Positions 16,952 through 26,577 of a stretch of DNA of 64,000 nt are shown here, one piece after another; position 1 is the first letter of the stretch; each line of letters begins with the position of its first letter. The DNA is from Alphaproteobacteria bacterium. Lineage in GTDB: Bacteria > Pseudomonadota > Alphaproteobacteria > Micavibrionales > UBA2020. The notes under the pieces are model-generated. The model was given only the letters and a program-made list of their open reading frames with translations, made no database searches and was not told the origin of the DNA. The position numbers were made by a program, and so were the translations under genes. The DNA lies in NCBI GenBank assembly GCA_025934695.1, contig JAICWS010000003.1:248001-312000 (forward strand). The letters are read 5' to 3'.

Positions 16952-16979
16952 AGAACCTTCAAAGTTTTCAGGAAGGCGC

Positions 16980-17579
16980 ATGGCGGACTCACCCCTCAAA
17001 GGATTGTATCTGACGCGTCTTTATAACGCGAAGTCGGACCCTTTTGCCGTGGTGTCGGACCTGCCGCGCGACCAGGCCGTGATCCTGTGCGCCGATGTCG
17101 CTCCGTGGCGGCGCGTCGGCGACGGTTCGGGCGGTCAGGAAGCCTACTTCGACGGGCGGGTGGAAACCGAAAACTTTCTGCGCGACAGCGCGCGGGCCGC
17201 GGGCGTCGACATCAAAAAGCAGAACCCGATTTATTTCACGCTGACCGCCGAGGATCAGACCGACAAAGCCCCGCAAGGCATGAAGGCCGTTTCCATTCCC
17301 GCCGAGCAGGCCGACCTGAAAAGCTGTTCCTTCACCTTCGGCGACAGCATGGGCAACCGCCATGTCCATGAGAAACCGGAAACCACGCACCCGCTGCAGG
17401 ATGCGGTTCTGAACGCACGCCAGATCGCGATGGTCGTGGCGAAAGAAGGGCTTCCCGGCGATTACATCAAGGGCGGCCGCTATATCGAGGCGCAGATGTG
17501 GACGGCGCCGCCGGCGGAATTCGGCGCGAAACCCGCCCCGCAGCCCGCGCAAAAATCTAATTTTTCCGCAAAGCTTTAA
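16980..17579 (+). CDS. unknown protein, 199 residues
   Basis: The product is not recognised. It is soluble and has no signal peptide or membrane segment. Visible segments are KGLYLTRLYNAKSDPFAVVS, DQAVILCADVAPWRRVG, SCSFTFGDSMGNRHVHEKPETTH and a proline/alanine-rich tail. The composition suggests a folded alpha/beta domain of about 170 residues. AGGAAGG lies just before the ATG, and a strong promoter is predicted upstream, so the gene is probably well expressed. Its 3' end overlaps the convergent dehydrogenase gene by 23 bases. Confidence 0.7.
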   Translation: MADSPLKGLYLTRLYNAKSDPFAVVSDLPRDQAVILCADVAPWRRVGDGSGGQEAYFDGRVETENFLRDSARAAGVDIKKQNPIYFTLTAEDQTDKAPQGMKAVSIPAEQADLKSCSFTFGDSMGNRHVHEKPETTHPLQDAVLNARQIAMVVAKEGLPGDYIKGGRYIEAQMWTAPPAEFGAKPAPQPAQKSNFSAKL

Positions 17580-18426
17580 AGATCGCCGAGGAGTCGAGCT
17601 CGCCGCCGCCCTGCTTGATAATCTCGTCCATATGCAGCGTGACGAGCGTCGCGGCGGGCAGCGGCAGCTGGAGATTTTTGGCCGTATCCAGCACGATGCC
17701 CATGTCTTTGCGGTGCAGCTTGGCCTTAAAGCCGGGCTTGTAATCGTCGTTCAGCATGCGGTTGCCGTGGACTTCGAGGACTTTGGAGCCCGCGAAGCCG
17801 CCGAGCAGCGCCTCACGCACCTTGCGTCCGTCAACGCCGCATTTTTCGGCCAGCATCAGCGCTTCGCCCACCGCCTCGATGGTCACGGCGATGACGACCT
17901 GGTTGCAGGCTTTGGCCACCTGTCCCGCGCCATTATCGCCGACGAGGACGATGTTCTTGCCCATCTTTTGAAAGTACGGCAGCACGCGGTTGAAGACCTC
18001 TTCCTTACCACCGACCATGATCGAGAGCGTACCGGCGATCGCTCCTGTCTCGCCGCCCGACACCGGCGCGTCAAGCATGTCGACGCCCGCCATTTTCAGG
18101 TTCGCGGCGAAACGCTTGGTCGATTCCGGCGAGATCGTGCTCATGTCCACGACGACCGAGCCCTTCTTCGCGCCGGCCGCCACACCGTCCTTGCCGAAAA
18201 GGACCTCGTTCACATCGGGCGTGTCGGAGACACAGGTGAAGATGATGTCGGTTTTCTCGGCTACTTCTTTCGGGCTCTGGCAGACGAAGGCGCCCGCGTC
18301 TTTCAGGGCTTGCGCGCGCTCGCGCGTGCGGTTGTAAACGGCAACCGTAAATCCCGCGCGGCGCAAATTGAGCGCCATGGGCAGGCCCATGATGCCAAGG
18401 CCGATAAAACCGAGTTTTTCTTGCAT
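17557..18426 (-). CDS. 3-hydroxyisobutyrate dehydrogenase family / 2-hydroxy-3-oxopropionate reductase
   Basis: The 289-residue product has the beta-hydroxyacid dehydrogenase features: FIGLGIMGLPMALNLRRAG at 7-25 (NAD(P)-binding GxGxxG), DAPVSGGETGAIAGTL at 119-133 (substrate-binding), and GAGQVAKACNQ with the catalytic Lys172. The family reduces tartronate semialdehyde or oxidises 3-hydroxyisobutyrate and related acids. Residues past the coenzyme site fit the GarR/GlxR branch, but the substrate cannot be assigned with confidence. It overlaps the convergent gene at its 3' end. Confidence 0.85.
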   Translation of the reverse strand: MQEKLGFIGLGIMGLPMALNLRRAGFTVAVYNRTRERAQALKDAGAFVCQSPKEVAEKTDIIFTCVSDTPDVNEVLFGKDGVAAGAKKGSVVVDMSTISPESTKRFAANLKMAGVDMLDAPVSGGETGAIAGTLSIMVGGKEEVFNRVLPYFQKMGKNIVLVGDNGAGQVAKACNQVVIAVTIEAVGEALMLAEKCGVDGRKVREALLGGFAGSKVLEVHGNRMLNDDYKPGFKAKLHRKDMGIVLDTAKNLQLPLPAATLVTLHMDEIIKQGGGELDSSAIFKALRKN

Positions 18427-18440
18427 GTTCTATCCCCGTA

Positions 18441-18524
18441 CGTCATCCCCGCGAAAGCGGGGATCTTGATGATAATTGAGAGCGCACGTGGTTGCACGAA
18501 ATTCCCGCTTTCGCGGGAATGACA
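18441..18524. repeat. palindromic intergenic repeat (CCCGCGAAAGCGGG family)
   Basis: The left arm GTCATCCCCGCGAAAGCGGG is mirrored by ATTCCCGCTTTCGCGGGAATGAC on the right around a 30-base centre containing GCACGTGGTTGCACG. The same element is at 37437-37517, and half elements are near 57.0, 57.2 and 58.4 kb. Confidence 0.85.
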
Positions 18525-18531
18525 TATTAAA

Positions 18532-21500
18532 TTATGGCCCCTTCGGCACGGACGGCTTGGGATCGACCTTCTTCGCCGCGTGCGGCTTGAGGTCGATGGT
18601 CTTCAGCGCGGCGTCGAGCCTCGCTGCGGGCAGCGGGACAAGCTTGGCCTGGCGCGTATAGAGCAGCGCGCATTTGACTTCCTTGTCCGGATAGACCTGC
18701 TGGAGCGCGAGGCGGTAGGCGGCCATCTGCACCACGTATTTGAACTGCACTTCGGAAGCGTCCTTCGGGATGCGCACGCTGTTCTTGAAGTCGATAATAA
18801 GTACGCTCTTGTCATCGACGACGAGCCGGTCAATCTGGCCCGACATCATCTGCGTGGCGCCTCCCTTATCGAACAGGCCCGTGATGCCGACTTCGGCGCG
18901 GGAATTGGGGCCGAAAAGGCCGCCGAACTCGGGGTCGTTGAGGATCTTCATGACCTCTTTGAGGGCGACGTCCTGGTCCTTCCCGCTCAAATTCCAGCCG
19001 GGCTTGGCGAGATGCTTTTTCGCCGCCGCCTCGCGGTCTTCAGGCGGCAGCGAGGGCAGGAATTCGAAAAGTTCGTGCACGACGGTGCCGAGCTTGCGGA
19101 AGTAAGTTTCCTTCTCGGCCTCGAGCGGCGAGGGCGCACTGTAATTGTCGTTCGTGCCCTTGTATTCGGAGGGGCGGAATTTCGTGACCGGCGTCTGGTC
19201 GGTATTGGGCACCGTGCGCGCCCAGATGGGGATGCCGACGGTCTTCGACTTGCCGAGCGGCTTAAGCCCGTCGGGTTGCGGGCGCGCCGTCTGCTTGACG
19301 GTGAAGCGCAGGATGGTGCTGTCGTCCGCGGGCTTTTCGCCGCCTTTCGCCGCGGGCGAGGCCTTCTTGCGGAACGACGCCGACAGCGATTTCACTGCGC
19401 CGCCGTCGCCCGGTTTCAGCGTTTCGACCTCATCCTTCAGGTTTTCTTCGAGGCCCTTGCGGATCAGCGAATACCAGCTCTTTTCCGAGTTCTTGTCGCC
19501 GTTCGAGGCGCCGTAGACATAGAGCCGGTCGGCGGCGCGGGTCATGGCCACATACATAAGGCGGCGGAATTCGCGGTCGCGGTCGAGTTCGGCCTTTTCG
19601 CGTTCGCGAATGAAGGCGCTGCTTTCGAAATCGGCGCGGGGGACCCACAGCGGCACCTTGCGGTCGCCCTGAGGCCAGAGGAATTTGGGGCGGGCCCGTG
19701 CATTGTCCTCGGGCAGGCCAGTCGTGTCGGGCAGGAAGACGATGGGGGCTTCGAGGCCCTTGGCGCCATGCACGGTCATGATGTGAACGCGCGGCGTTTC
19801 CGGGTTCATGTTCATCTCGCGCTTGACTTCCGCCTCGCCGGCTTCGAGCCAGGACAGGAACCCTTGCAGCGAGGGCACGTGGATTTTTTCGAACCTCTCA
19901 ACCGCGTTCATGAATTCGACCAGCGGGTCTTCGGCCTCGAAGCCTAAGCGGCTGTACATCGCGTTCAGGCCCGACTGTGCGTTCGCGGGGCAGGCGTTCA
20001 TGAGCACCGTCGAATAGAATTCATAGGGGCGCTCGGCGTTCATATTCTTCTGCAGCGCCGAAAGGTAATCGAAGGCCTGCTTGTAGATTTTATCGGCTTT
20101 GGGTTCTTCAGACTTGGTCTTCAGCGCGTCCCACAGGTCGCCGGGGCGGCCGATGGCCAAGTCCTCGAGCTGCTTGTCATTCATGCCGATCAACGGGCAT
20201 TTGAGCACGCAGGCCAGCTTGTAATCGTCTTTCGGGAACAACAGCGCGTCGCCCAGCGCCACGAGGTCCATGACGGCGATCTGGCCGCGCAGCGCCATGC
20301 GATCGGCGCCCGCGACGGGGATGTCGCGCTTCTTCAGCGCCCGGACCATGTGGTCGACGAAGTCGGAGCGGCGGCGCACGAGAATGACGATGTCGGACGG
20401 GCTGATGGGCCGCTTGCGCGACTGCAGCTGCTCGCCGCTGTCCAGCCAGCCCTTGATCTGGTCGGCGATCTTGTCGGCCATTTCGGCGGAAGGATCGGGT
20501 TTCGATTCCATCTGGAGCGGCAGCGACCAGGGCTGGCCGTCGGGCGCCTTTTCGGCGCGGATGACCGGATGCACTTCGACCACGCCCGCCTGCCCGCGGC
20601 GGAACGGGTTATGGCGCACCTGCTTGCCGCCCTGCTCGTCCGCGAAGAACAGGCCGTCGGCGGCTTCGGGGTTCGCGAAGACGGCGTCGACCGCGCGCGT
20701 GATGGCGGGCGAGGAGCGGAAGGCGATTTCCATTTCGACTTCGCGCCAGCGGCCGCCCGCGTTTTTCACGAGGTCGGCGAAGAACTGCTTCTTGACGTTG
20801 AATTCCTCGGGGTCCGCGCGCTGGAAGGAGAAAATCGATTGTTTTTCGTCGCCGACGACAAACAAGGTATTGTCTTTCGCGGCCTTGCGCGCCGGGTTGG
20901 TGAAGAATTCGTTCGCGATGGAGGCGACGAGATCCCACTGGTCGGGGTTCGTGTCCTGCGCCTCGTCGACGAGGATATGCTTGAGGTTGCCGGGCAGTTT
21001 CTGCAGCACCCAGCCCGCGGCGTTGTCTTGCTTCATCATCTTGTTCGCGTTGTATACGAGATCGTCGAAGTCGAGCAGGTTGAGCGAGCGTTTTTTCTCG
21101 GTGTACTTCTGCAGCACCGCCTCCGTCAGGCGCAACAGCGCCTCGGTGCCGCGCGCGACGTTCATGGTGGAAACGGCTTCGATGCCTTCGAGTAGGCGCT
21201 GTGCCTCTTTTTCCAGCGCGCCTTGCGCTTCCGCCGTGCCCTTGGTCGTCAGGCGCTTGCGGACCTCGCGGTCCTGCGTCAGGAAGACGCCGGCGTAGTC
21301 GTTGAACAGCTCGTCGCGCTGCGCGGGATGGAGGATCCAGGCCTTGATGATCTTGGCTTTTTCAAGATCGCTTTCCGTGCCGCCGGTCAGGATGTCCGCC
21401 GCCTCTTTGAGCGCCTGGATGTCGGGCGCGTCGCCGTCGAGGCCTGCGTTCGAATTGAGTGCCGCCATCATCGTCGCCGTATCGGTGCCGGTCGGCGCTT

Positions 21501-22254
21501 CCAGATATTTATAGATATTCGCGACCGTGCCTTCGAGCCCGCCGTTCTGGCCGAAGACCGAGAACAACTGCCCGCGCCGGTAGGTGAGATCGCCGATGAT
21601 ATTGGCGAAATCGTCTTCCGGCACTTCGGGCGTGACCATCTGCACCGCCTTGGCGAGCGGCGTGGTGGGATCGCGCTGCACGTCGCGGAGAACGTCGGCC
21701 TGCGCCTCGCGCAGCATCTCGGACGAGGTTTGCTCGTCCATGACGTCGAAGTACGGGGGGATGCCGGACTCGATCGGAAAACGGCGCAGCAGCGACTGCG
21801 AGAAGGAATGGATGGTCTGGACGCGCATCCCGCCATAGGCGTCGAGGAATTCGGCGAACAGCTGGCGCGCGCGCTTCGTGGTGTCTTCGTCGGGCGCCAC
21901 GCCGTTGAGCTTGGTCAGCCGGTCTTCCAGCGTCGCGTCGTCGCAGGTGGCCCAGTTGCTCAATTCATCCCGAATTCGATTCGTCATCACGGACGCCGCG
22001 GCGCGGGTGAAGGTCAGGCACAGGATCTGGTCCGGCTGCGCGCCCGAGAGCATAAGACGCAGCACGCGGTCGGTCAGCACTTTCGTCTTGCCGGTCCCGG
22101 CGGAAGCGGTAACCCAGACGCTGGCCGACGGGTCGGAAGCTTGGCGCTGCACGACGTTGGGGTCGGGCTTGCCCTTGGGGATCGGCGGCGGCACCGCTTC
22201 AGGCGCGCGCTTGATCTCGATGTCTTTTTCAGGAATGGGCTTGTTCTTTGCCAT
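18532..22254 (-). CDS. addA: double-strand break repair helicase-nuclease AddA
   Basis: The 1240-residue product is a UvrD-like helicase with a C-terminal nuclease. Motifs in order: Walker A ASAGTGKT at 50-57, LVDEAQDTNPDQW (motif II), FVVGDEKQSIFSFQRADP (III), IMTVHGAKGLEAPIVFLPDT (V), MYVAMTRAADRLYVYG (VI), and near the C-terminus IDRLVVDDKSVLIIDFKN, the RecB-type nuclease acidic residues with the Lys. AddAB resects double-strand ends up to a Chi-like site and prepares them for RecA. The start is the ATG at 22254, which overlaps the addB stop in TAATG; the open frame continues 36 codons upstream inside addB but that is not needed. Confidence 0.95.
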   Translation of the reverse strand: MAKNKPIPEKDIEIKRAPEAVPPPIPKGKPDPNVVQRQASDPSASVWVTASAGTGKTKVLTDRVLRLMLSGAQPDQILCLTFTRAAASVMTNRIRDELSNWATCDDATLEDRLTKLNGVAPDEDTTKRARQLFAEFLDAYGGMRVQTIHSFSQSLLRRFPIESGIPPYFDVMDEQTSSEMLREAQADVLRDVQRDPTTPLAKAVQMVTPEVPEDDFANIIGDLTYRRGQLFSVFGQNGGLEGTVANIYKYLEAPTGTDTATMMAALNSNAGLDGDAPDIQALKEAADILTGGTESDLEKAKIIKAWILHPAQRDELFNDYAGVFLTQDREVRKRLTTKGTAEAQGALEKEAQRLLEGIEAVSTMNVARGTEALLRLTEAVLQKYTEKKRSLNLLDFDDLVYNANKMMKQDNAAGWVLQKLPGNLKHILVDEAQDTNPDQWDLVASIANEFFTNPARKAAKDNTLFVVGDEKQSIFSFQRADPEEFNVKKQFFADLVKNAGGRWREVEMEIAFRSSPAITRAVDAVFANPEAADGLFFADEQGGKQVRHNPFRRGQAGVVEVHPVIRAEKAPDGQPWSLPLQMESKPDPSAEMADKIADQIKGWLDSGEQLQSRKRPISPSDIVILVRRRSDFVDHMVRALKKRDIPVAGADRMALRGQIAVMDLVALGDALLFPKDDYKLACVLKCPLIGMNDKQLEDLAIGRPGDLWDALKTKSEEPKADKIYKQAFDYLSALQKNMNAERPYEFYSTVLMNACPANAQSGLNAMYSRLGFEAEDPLVEFMNAVERFEKIHVPSLQGFLSWLEAGEAEVKREMNMNPETPRVHIMTVHGAKGLEAPIVFLPDTTGLPEDNARARPKFLWPQGDRKVPLWVPRADFESSAFIREREKAELDRDREFRRLMYVAMTRAADRLYVYGASNGDKNSEKSWYSLIRKGLEENLKDEVETLKPGDGGAVKSLSASFRKKASPAAKGGEKPADDSTILRFTVKQTARPQPDGLKPLGKSKTVGIPIWARTVPNTDQTPVTKFRPSEYKGTNDNYSAPSPLEAEKETYFRKLGTVVHELFEFLPSLPPEDREAAAKKHLAKPGWNLSGKDQDVALKEVMKILNDPEFGGLFGPNSRAEVGITGLFDKGGATQMMSGQIDRLVVDDKSVLIIDFKNSVRIPKDASEVQFKYVVQMAAYRLALQQVYPDKEVKCALLYTRQAKLVPLPAARLDAALKTIDLKPHAAKKVDPKPSVPKGP

Positions 22255-25200
22255 TACTTCCCGTGCCCTTCCCTGCGGTTGACGCGCGGCTTCTTCAGTT
22301 TGCCTTTCGGCTTTTTGGCGGCCTTTTTCTTCGCGGCCTGCGCGCGCTGCACCGTGCTCCATTCACCAGAGCGCGACAGATGCTCGTAATCATTATAGCG
22401 CGGCGCCCATTCGGGCTTGGGCGTCGACAGATAGGGCGTCTTGGAATCGTTGAAGGCTTTGACGAGATTCTGGATGCCTTCGTTGGCCTCGGCCACCAGC
22501 TGTTTCACGTCGCCGCGCACTTTCGTCACATCGGCCGCGGGCTTGCCGCCCGACAGTTTCCAGTATTGCAGGTCGCCCACGTCGGAGGCGTCGATCTTGG
22601 AAAAGCCGCCGCGATAGGCGATGAGCGCCTCGAGCGTCAGCTGGGGAGAATAGCCGAGCGCGACCGATTTCTGTGTCGGCACCGCGCCGGTTTTGTAATC
22701 GATAACGGAGAGCTGGTCGTCGGCGTTGCGGTCGACGCGGTCGGCGATGGTCGTCAGCGTGAAGACCTCGCCGCCGCCCATGTCGATTTCGAGCTTGCCG
22801 CGCACTTCGGTGCCGAGCGTACGCGTCATCTCACGGCGCTCTTCCTCGAACTTCACAAACCATTTGGCGATGCGCTCGAAGCGCGGCCACCAGAAGGCCT
22901 GGACGTTCGGGTTATTGATGCGCGCTTCGAAGGACTCGCGTCCGATCTTCAGCAGCTCGTCATAGGCGTTATCCGGCAGTTTGTCGGGATATTTCTTGAC
23001 GAAGGTATCGAGCGCATCATGCGTGAAAGTACCGCGTTCAGATACCGATGGAGAAGCATCCAGCCGCGTCTTGGGCCGCAGTTTCAGCACATATTTCGCA
23101 TAGACCGAATAGGGGTCGCGCATGAGTTTTTCGATGGCGGTGACGGGCAGTTCCTTGGGCCTGACCGACGAGGGCGGGCGCGGCTCGGGCGGCTCGATGG
23201 GATGGACGTCGGCGGGCGTCTGCATCGCGTCGTGGATTTCGAGGAGCTGCGTCTTGCTCTGGATTTCCTGGTCGAGGCCCGCGCCTTTGAGCACCATCAT
23301 CAGGCGCGTCAGGAACGGCGAGGCCACCGTCGGCGCATCACCCGAGCGCACCGAGCGCGACAGCAGCACGTTGGGATTTGACGTCGCCTGGACAAACTGA
23401 TGCGCGGCATGACCGATCTGTTCTTCGGCGGGCGGCAGGCCCAGTGCCTTGGCCATGTCGGGCGAGAGCCAGGGACTTTCATCCGGGCGCTTGGGCCAGG
23501 CTTCGTCATTGATGCCGCCCACGATCATGATATCCGCCTTGGTCAGGCGCGCTTGTTCGGGCGTGAGGATTTTGAGCGTCGGATGCGGGGCGGAAGTGGA
23601 TTTGAGCGTCACATCGCGCATCAGCCCCTGCAGCACGTCGACATAATCGGACCCGGTGACGGCGGGAATATATTTCGCGGCGTCGCGCAGCTGCGTGAGG
23701 AACCGGGAAGCCTTGACGCCGTCGTCGCCGCGCCAGATGCGCGCCGCGCCCGTTTCGTCCTTCGTTTTGGCCAGCGCCTCGACAAAGCGGATATGATCGT
23801 CGAGGAAGTCGGCGAAGGGCTGCGGCTTGCCGGACGCCATTTTGTCGAAGAGCGGCTTGCCCGCGGCCTCGATCGCGTCGAGCCAGTTGTCCAGTTCCTG
23901 CTTTTCGGCGTCGAGTTCGGCCTGCGGGCGATGGTCGGGCCGGCGCGCGGCGCGGTTGAAGGCGGCGCTGAGCACGCCTTTCATGCCCGAAGCGCCGGGA
24001 CCGGGACGCGCGCCGTGGAGAACCATGTCTTCGAGCTTCGAAAGTTTCTGCGCAAACATCTCGTGCGTTTCGCCGAGCGCGGCCAGAGGATGCTTGAGCG
24101 CTTCGAGCATCGGAATCGGCGCCCATTCTTCCGCCGCCATGTTGGCGGTTGCGAGCAAAAAGACGCCGACAGGCGCTTCCGCCAGCGCGTCGCCCGCGCT
24201 GTCCGGTACGTCGATGCGCCAGTAGCGCAGCCGGGCGGATACGCGGCGCGCAAGCGAACGGTCGCCGGTCACGAGAGTGGCCGTGCGTCCCGGCACTTCG
24301 AGCGATTCACGCATCTTGAGCGCCACGACGGAGGCTTCTTCCTGCTGCGAGGAACAGGTAATGAGGTCCATGCCGCTCAAAGCCTCGACATCGATCGCTT
24401 CTTCGTCATCGGCGTCGATATGCGGGCGCTTGGCCCCTTTGCGGCCCTTGAGCCCGCTCCAGCCCTCGGAGGTGCCGGCGGGGCGCATGGTTTCGCGCAT
24501 CAGTTTCTGGCGTTCGGCATTGGTTTTTTCGAGGTCGTTCGCGCGCGCATGCTGCGGGTCGGGCATGTCGGCGTTCCATTCGACGACGGCGGAACGATCC
24601 ACGCCGAAAGCGTTCAGCATCTGCTTGAACGCATATTGCGGATGCACGGGCGTCAGCACGTCCCAGCTTTTCTGATCGAGCAGCAGGTCGACGCCGGGCA
24701 GCACCACCGCGCCCTTGGGCAGCGAGGAAACCGTCTGCAGCAGGCTGAGCACGGCGGGCGAGGTATCGGTGAAGCCCACCGCGATGATCGGCTTGTCGGG
24801 CGGGTTCTGCTTCCAGTGGGCGGCCTGGATTTCGATGAGCACGTTCTTGTGCTCCTCGGGGTCGACCATACCGAGCGCGGAGAGGCGCTGCGGCCAGGTT
24901 TCGGTCAGTATCTTGAGGAATTCGGCGGTGTGCGCCCATTGCTCCTTGAACTCTTCGGGCACCAGCGCGTCGGCCTTGGCGAGGTCGATGTTGTTGCGTT
25001 GGATATCGTCGAGGAAGGAGCCCAGTTCACCGCCCAGCTTGATCGCCTTCTGCACCGAGCTCGCCATGCCGGGGATCTTCAGAATTTCCTGGGCGAGGAT
25101 CAGCTGCCGGTGCAGCTTCGGCACGGCGGGCGGAATATCCATGAGCGCCTGGCTCAGGATATGGTTGTCGGAAATTTTCAAAGACAGGTCTTCGTCGTCC

Positions 25201-25472
25201 ATGTCGCCGGGCGCATCGAAGCGCGGCATGACGCCGGGCTTGCCGCCGAGCTGTTCCATGAAGGCCTGGCGCAGCAGGTCGCGCGTCGCGCGGTCGGGAA
25301 CGAGAATGGTGTAATCGGAAAGCTTTAGGGGATCGTTGCCGACCTGCGTGAGGACGCCGCGGGCGACGGAGTCGAGGAAGGATTTATCCGGCGGAATCGT
25401 GAAAACGCGCGCGGCGGCCGCGGGCGTGCCGGATTGTGGAGACTGGGGTGCGCTGTCCGCGTCCTGTGCCAC
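22254..25472 (-). CDS. addB: double-strand break repair protein AddB
   Basis: The 1072-residue product is the partner of AddA. The N-terminus (RVFTIPPDKSFLDSVARG, YTILVPDRATRDLLRQAF) is helicase-derived, but no intact Walker A GKT is seen, so the nucleotide site looks degenerate. The C-terminal nuclease domain is intact: DRVDRNADDQLSVIDYKTGA with the Asp and Lys, and a Gln-containing QLTLEALIAYRGG after it. The cysteine cluster that holds an iron-sulfur centre in Bacillus AddB is absent; only one or so Cys is visible. Translation of addA is coupled to it. The 5' end is AT-poor and the start codon is at 25472. Confidence 0.92.
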   Translation of the reverse strand: MAQDADSAPQSPQSGTPAAAARVFTIPPDKSFLDSVARGVLTQVGNDPLKLSDYTILVPDRATRDLLRQAFMEQLGGKPGVMPRFDAPGDMDDEDLSLKISDNHILSQALMDIPPAVPKLHRQLILAQEILKIPGMASSVQKAIKLGGELGSFLDDIQRNNIDLAKADALVPEEFKEQWAHTAEFLKILTETWPQRLSALGMVDPEEHKNVLIEIQAAHWKQNPPDKPIIAVGFTDTSPAVLSLLQTVSSLPKGAVVLPGVDLLLDQKSWDVLTPVHPQYAFKQMLNAFGVDRSAVVEWNADMPDPQHARANDLEKTNAERQKLMRETMRPAGTSEGWSGLKGRKGAKRPHIDADDEEAIDVEALSGMDLITCSSQQEEASVVALKMRESLEVPGRTATLVTGDRSLARRVSARLRYWRIDVPDSAGDALAEAPVGVFLLATANMAAEEWAPIPMLEALKHPLAALGETHEMFAQKLSKLEDMVLHGARPGPGASGMKGVLSAAFNRAARRPDHRPQAELDAEKQELDNWLDAIEAAGKPLFDKMASGKPQPFADFLDDHIRFVEALAKTKDETGAARIWRGDDGVKASRFLTQLRDAAKYIPAVTGSDYVDVLQGLMRDVTLKSTSAPHPTLKILTPEQARLTKADIMIVGGINDEAWPKRPDESPWLSPDMAKALGLPPAEEQIGHAAHQFVQATSNPNVLLSRSVRSGDAPTVASPFLTRLMMVLKGAGLDQEIQSKTQLLEIHDAMQTPADVHPIEPPEPRPPSSVRPKELPVTAIEKLMRDPYSVYAKYVLKLRPKTRLDASPSVSERGTFTHDALDTFVKKYPDKLPDNAYDELLKIGRESFEARINNPNVQAFWWPRFERIAKWFVKFEEERREMTRTLGTEVRGKLEIDMGGGEVFTLTTIADRVDRNADDQLSVIDYKTGAVPTQKSVALGYSPQLTLEALIAYRGGFSKIDASDVGDLQYWKLSGGKPAADVTKVRGDVKQLVAEANEGIQNLVKAFNDSKTPYLSTPKPEWAPRYNDYEHLSRSGEWSTVQRAQAAKKKAAKKPKGKLKKPRVNRREGHGK

Positions 25473-25754
25473 TTGTGTCCTATGCCGGTCGGGCGAACGG
25501 CGTTAAGTTAATCAAAGCCGTAGCCCGGTTGCGAATCTCGTTGTTCATCTTTGCAGATGGTCATAATTACAACGATATTGCGGCAAAGAAAATGGAGTTT
25601 CGCACTTATAGGTACGAAACTCCGGCGTTTAAACATTATGTCTAATAACTCGCCCATTTCCCGTCTGGACGCGCAATAAAGTTATTGAGTATGTTTCCTC
25701 TATCGCGCGGCGCCTTCAACCGCGGCATTCTGGCAATTATGTTGGACATACGAT
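25473..25754. other. divergent intergenic region addB / sdhC
   Basis: About 280 bases separate the divergent addB and sdhC genes and should hold both promoters. The right part is AT-rich. The one conspicuous element is the palindrome at 25594-25623; no gene is supported. Confidence 0.5.
25594..25623. promoter_or_regulatory. 30-base palindrome upstream of sdhC
   Basis: GGAGTTTCG (25594-25602) and CGAAACTCC (25615-25623) form a perfect nine-base inverted repeat with a 12-base centre. There is no T-run on either side, so a terminator is unlikely. It lies about 130 bases before sdhC and may be an operator or a structured leader. Confidence 0.5.
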
Positions 25755-26141
25755 ATGGCAAACGATAGCCGTCCCCTTTCGCCGCATCTGCAGATCTACC
25801 GCTGGCAGATCACGATGACGCTTTCCATCCTGCACCGCGTGACAGGATTTGGCCTCGGCCTTGGCGCGCTGCTGGTAACCTGGTGGCTGATGGCGGCGGC
25901 GCAGGGCGAAGAACGGTTCAACACGTTCCAGGCCTTCGCCCATAGCCCGATCGGCAAGCTGATGATCTTCGGCTGGGTCTGGTCGTTCGTCTTTCATTTC
26001 CTCAACGGCATCCGCCACCTGGTCTGGGACACGGGGCGCGGCTTCACGATCAAACAGGCCGCAAACAGCGCCTGGTTCGTGCTTATCCTGTCGGTCGTCG
26101 GCGCGCTGGTGATCTGGTGCGCGGCCAGGGGAGGAGTTTAA
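25755..26141 (+). CDS. sdhC: succinate dehydrogenase cytochrome b556 subunit
   Basis: The 128-residue product starts with the SdhC motif RPLSPHLQIYRWQITMTLSILHRVTG and has three membrane helices. The heme/quinone-site motif HFLNGIRHLVWD is in the second-third helix region. It anchors SdhAB in the inner membrane and takes part in ubiquinone reduction. It is the first gene of sdhC-sdhD-sdhA, with one base between its stop and sdhD. Confidence 0.95.
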   Translation: MANDSRPLSPHLQIYRWQITMTLSILHRVTGFGLGLGALLVTWWLMAAAQGEERFNTFQAFAHSPIGKLMIFGWVWSFVFHFLNGIRHLVWDTGRGFTIKQAANSAWFVLILSVVGALVIWCAARGGV

Positions 26142-26142
26142 A

Positions 26143-26577
26143 ATGACCGAAGAAAAGAAATCCGCCTATACGCATACGCAGCCTACGATCCGCACACCGC
26201 TCGGCGCCGCGCGCGGTCTCGGCTCGGCCAAGGAAGGCGCGCATCACTGGTGGATGCAGCGTGTTTCCGCCATCGCCCTCGTTCCGCTGTCGCTGTACTG
26301 GCTGTCATATTTGCCCCATCTGACATCGTCCAACTATGCTGATTTCCTGGGCTGGATCGGCGCGCCCGCCACGGCGATCGTCGCCATCCTGTTCGTCATC
26401 GCGAGCTTTTATCACGCGGCGCTCGGCATCCAGGTCATCATTGAGGACTATATCATCTCGGAAGGGCTGAAGATCGCCACGCTGCTGCTGAACAAATTCA
26501 CCTTCTTCGCGCTTGCAGCCGCCTGCATCTTCTCCATCGCTTACATCAGCTTTACCCACGGACATATGACGCCATGA
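26143..26577 (+). CDS. sdhD: succinate dehydrogenase membrane anchor subunit
   Basis: The 144-residue product has the SdhD pattern: [29 protein letters not shown], three membrane helices, and the heme-ligand motif [16 protein letters not shown]. It pairs with SdhC to hold heme b and the quinone site. Its stop overlaps the sdhA start in an ATGA junction. Confidence 0.95.
   Translation: MTEEKKSAYTHTQPTIRTPLGAARGLGSAKEGAHHWWMQRVSAIALVPLSLYWLSYLPHLTSSNYADFLGWIGAPATAIVAILFVIASFYHAALGIQVIIEDYIISEGLKIATLLLNKFTFFALAAACIFSIAYISFTHGHMTP

Noticed and set aside
23400-25328. A 642-residue plus-strand frame opposite addB
   Set aside because: Same reason: low-complexity Arg/Gly/His composition and no motif, against a clear AddB on the other strand.
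25594-25623. Terminator upstream of sdhC
   Set aside because: The stem is perfect but has no T-run on either side and lies in a divergent promoter region.
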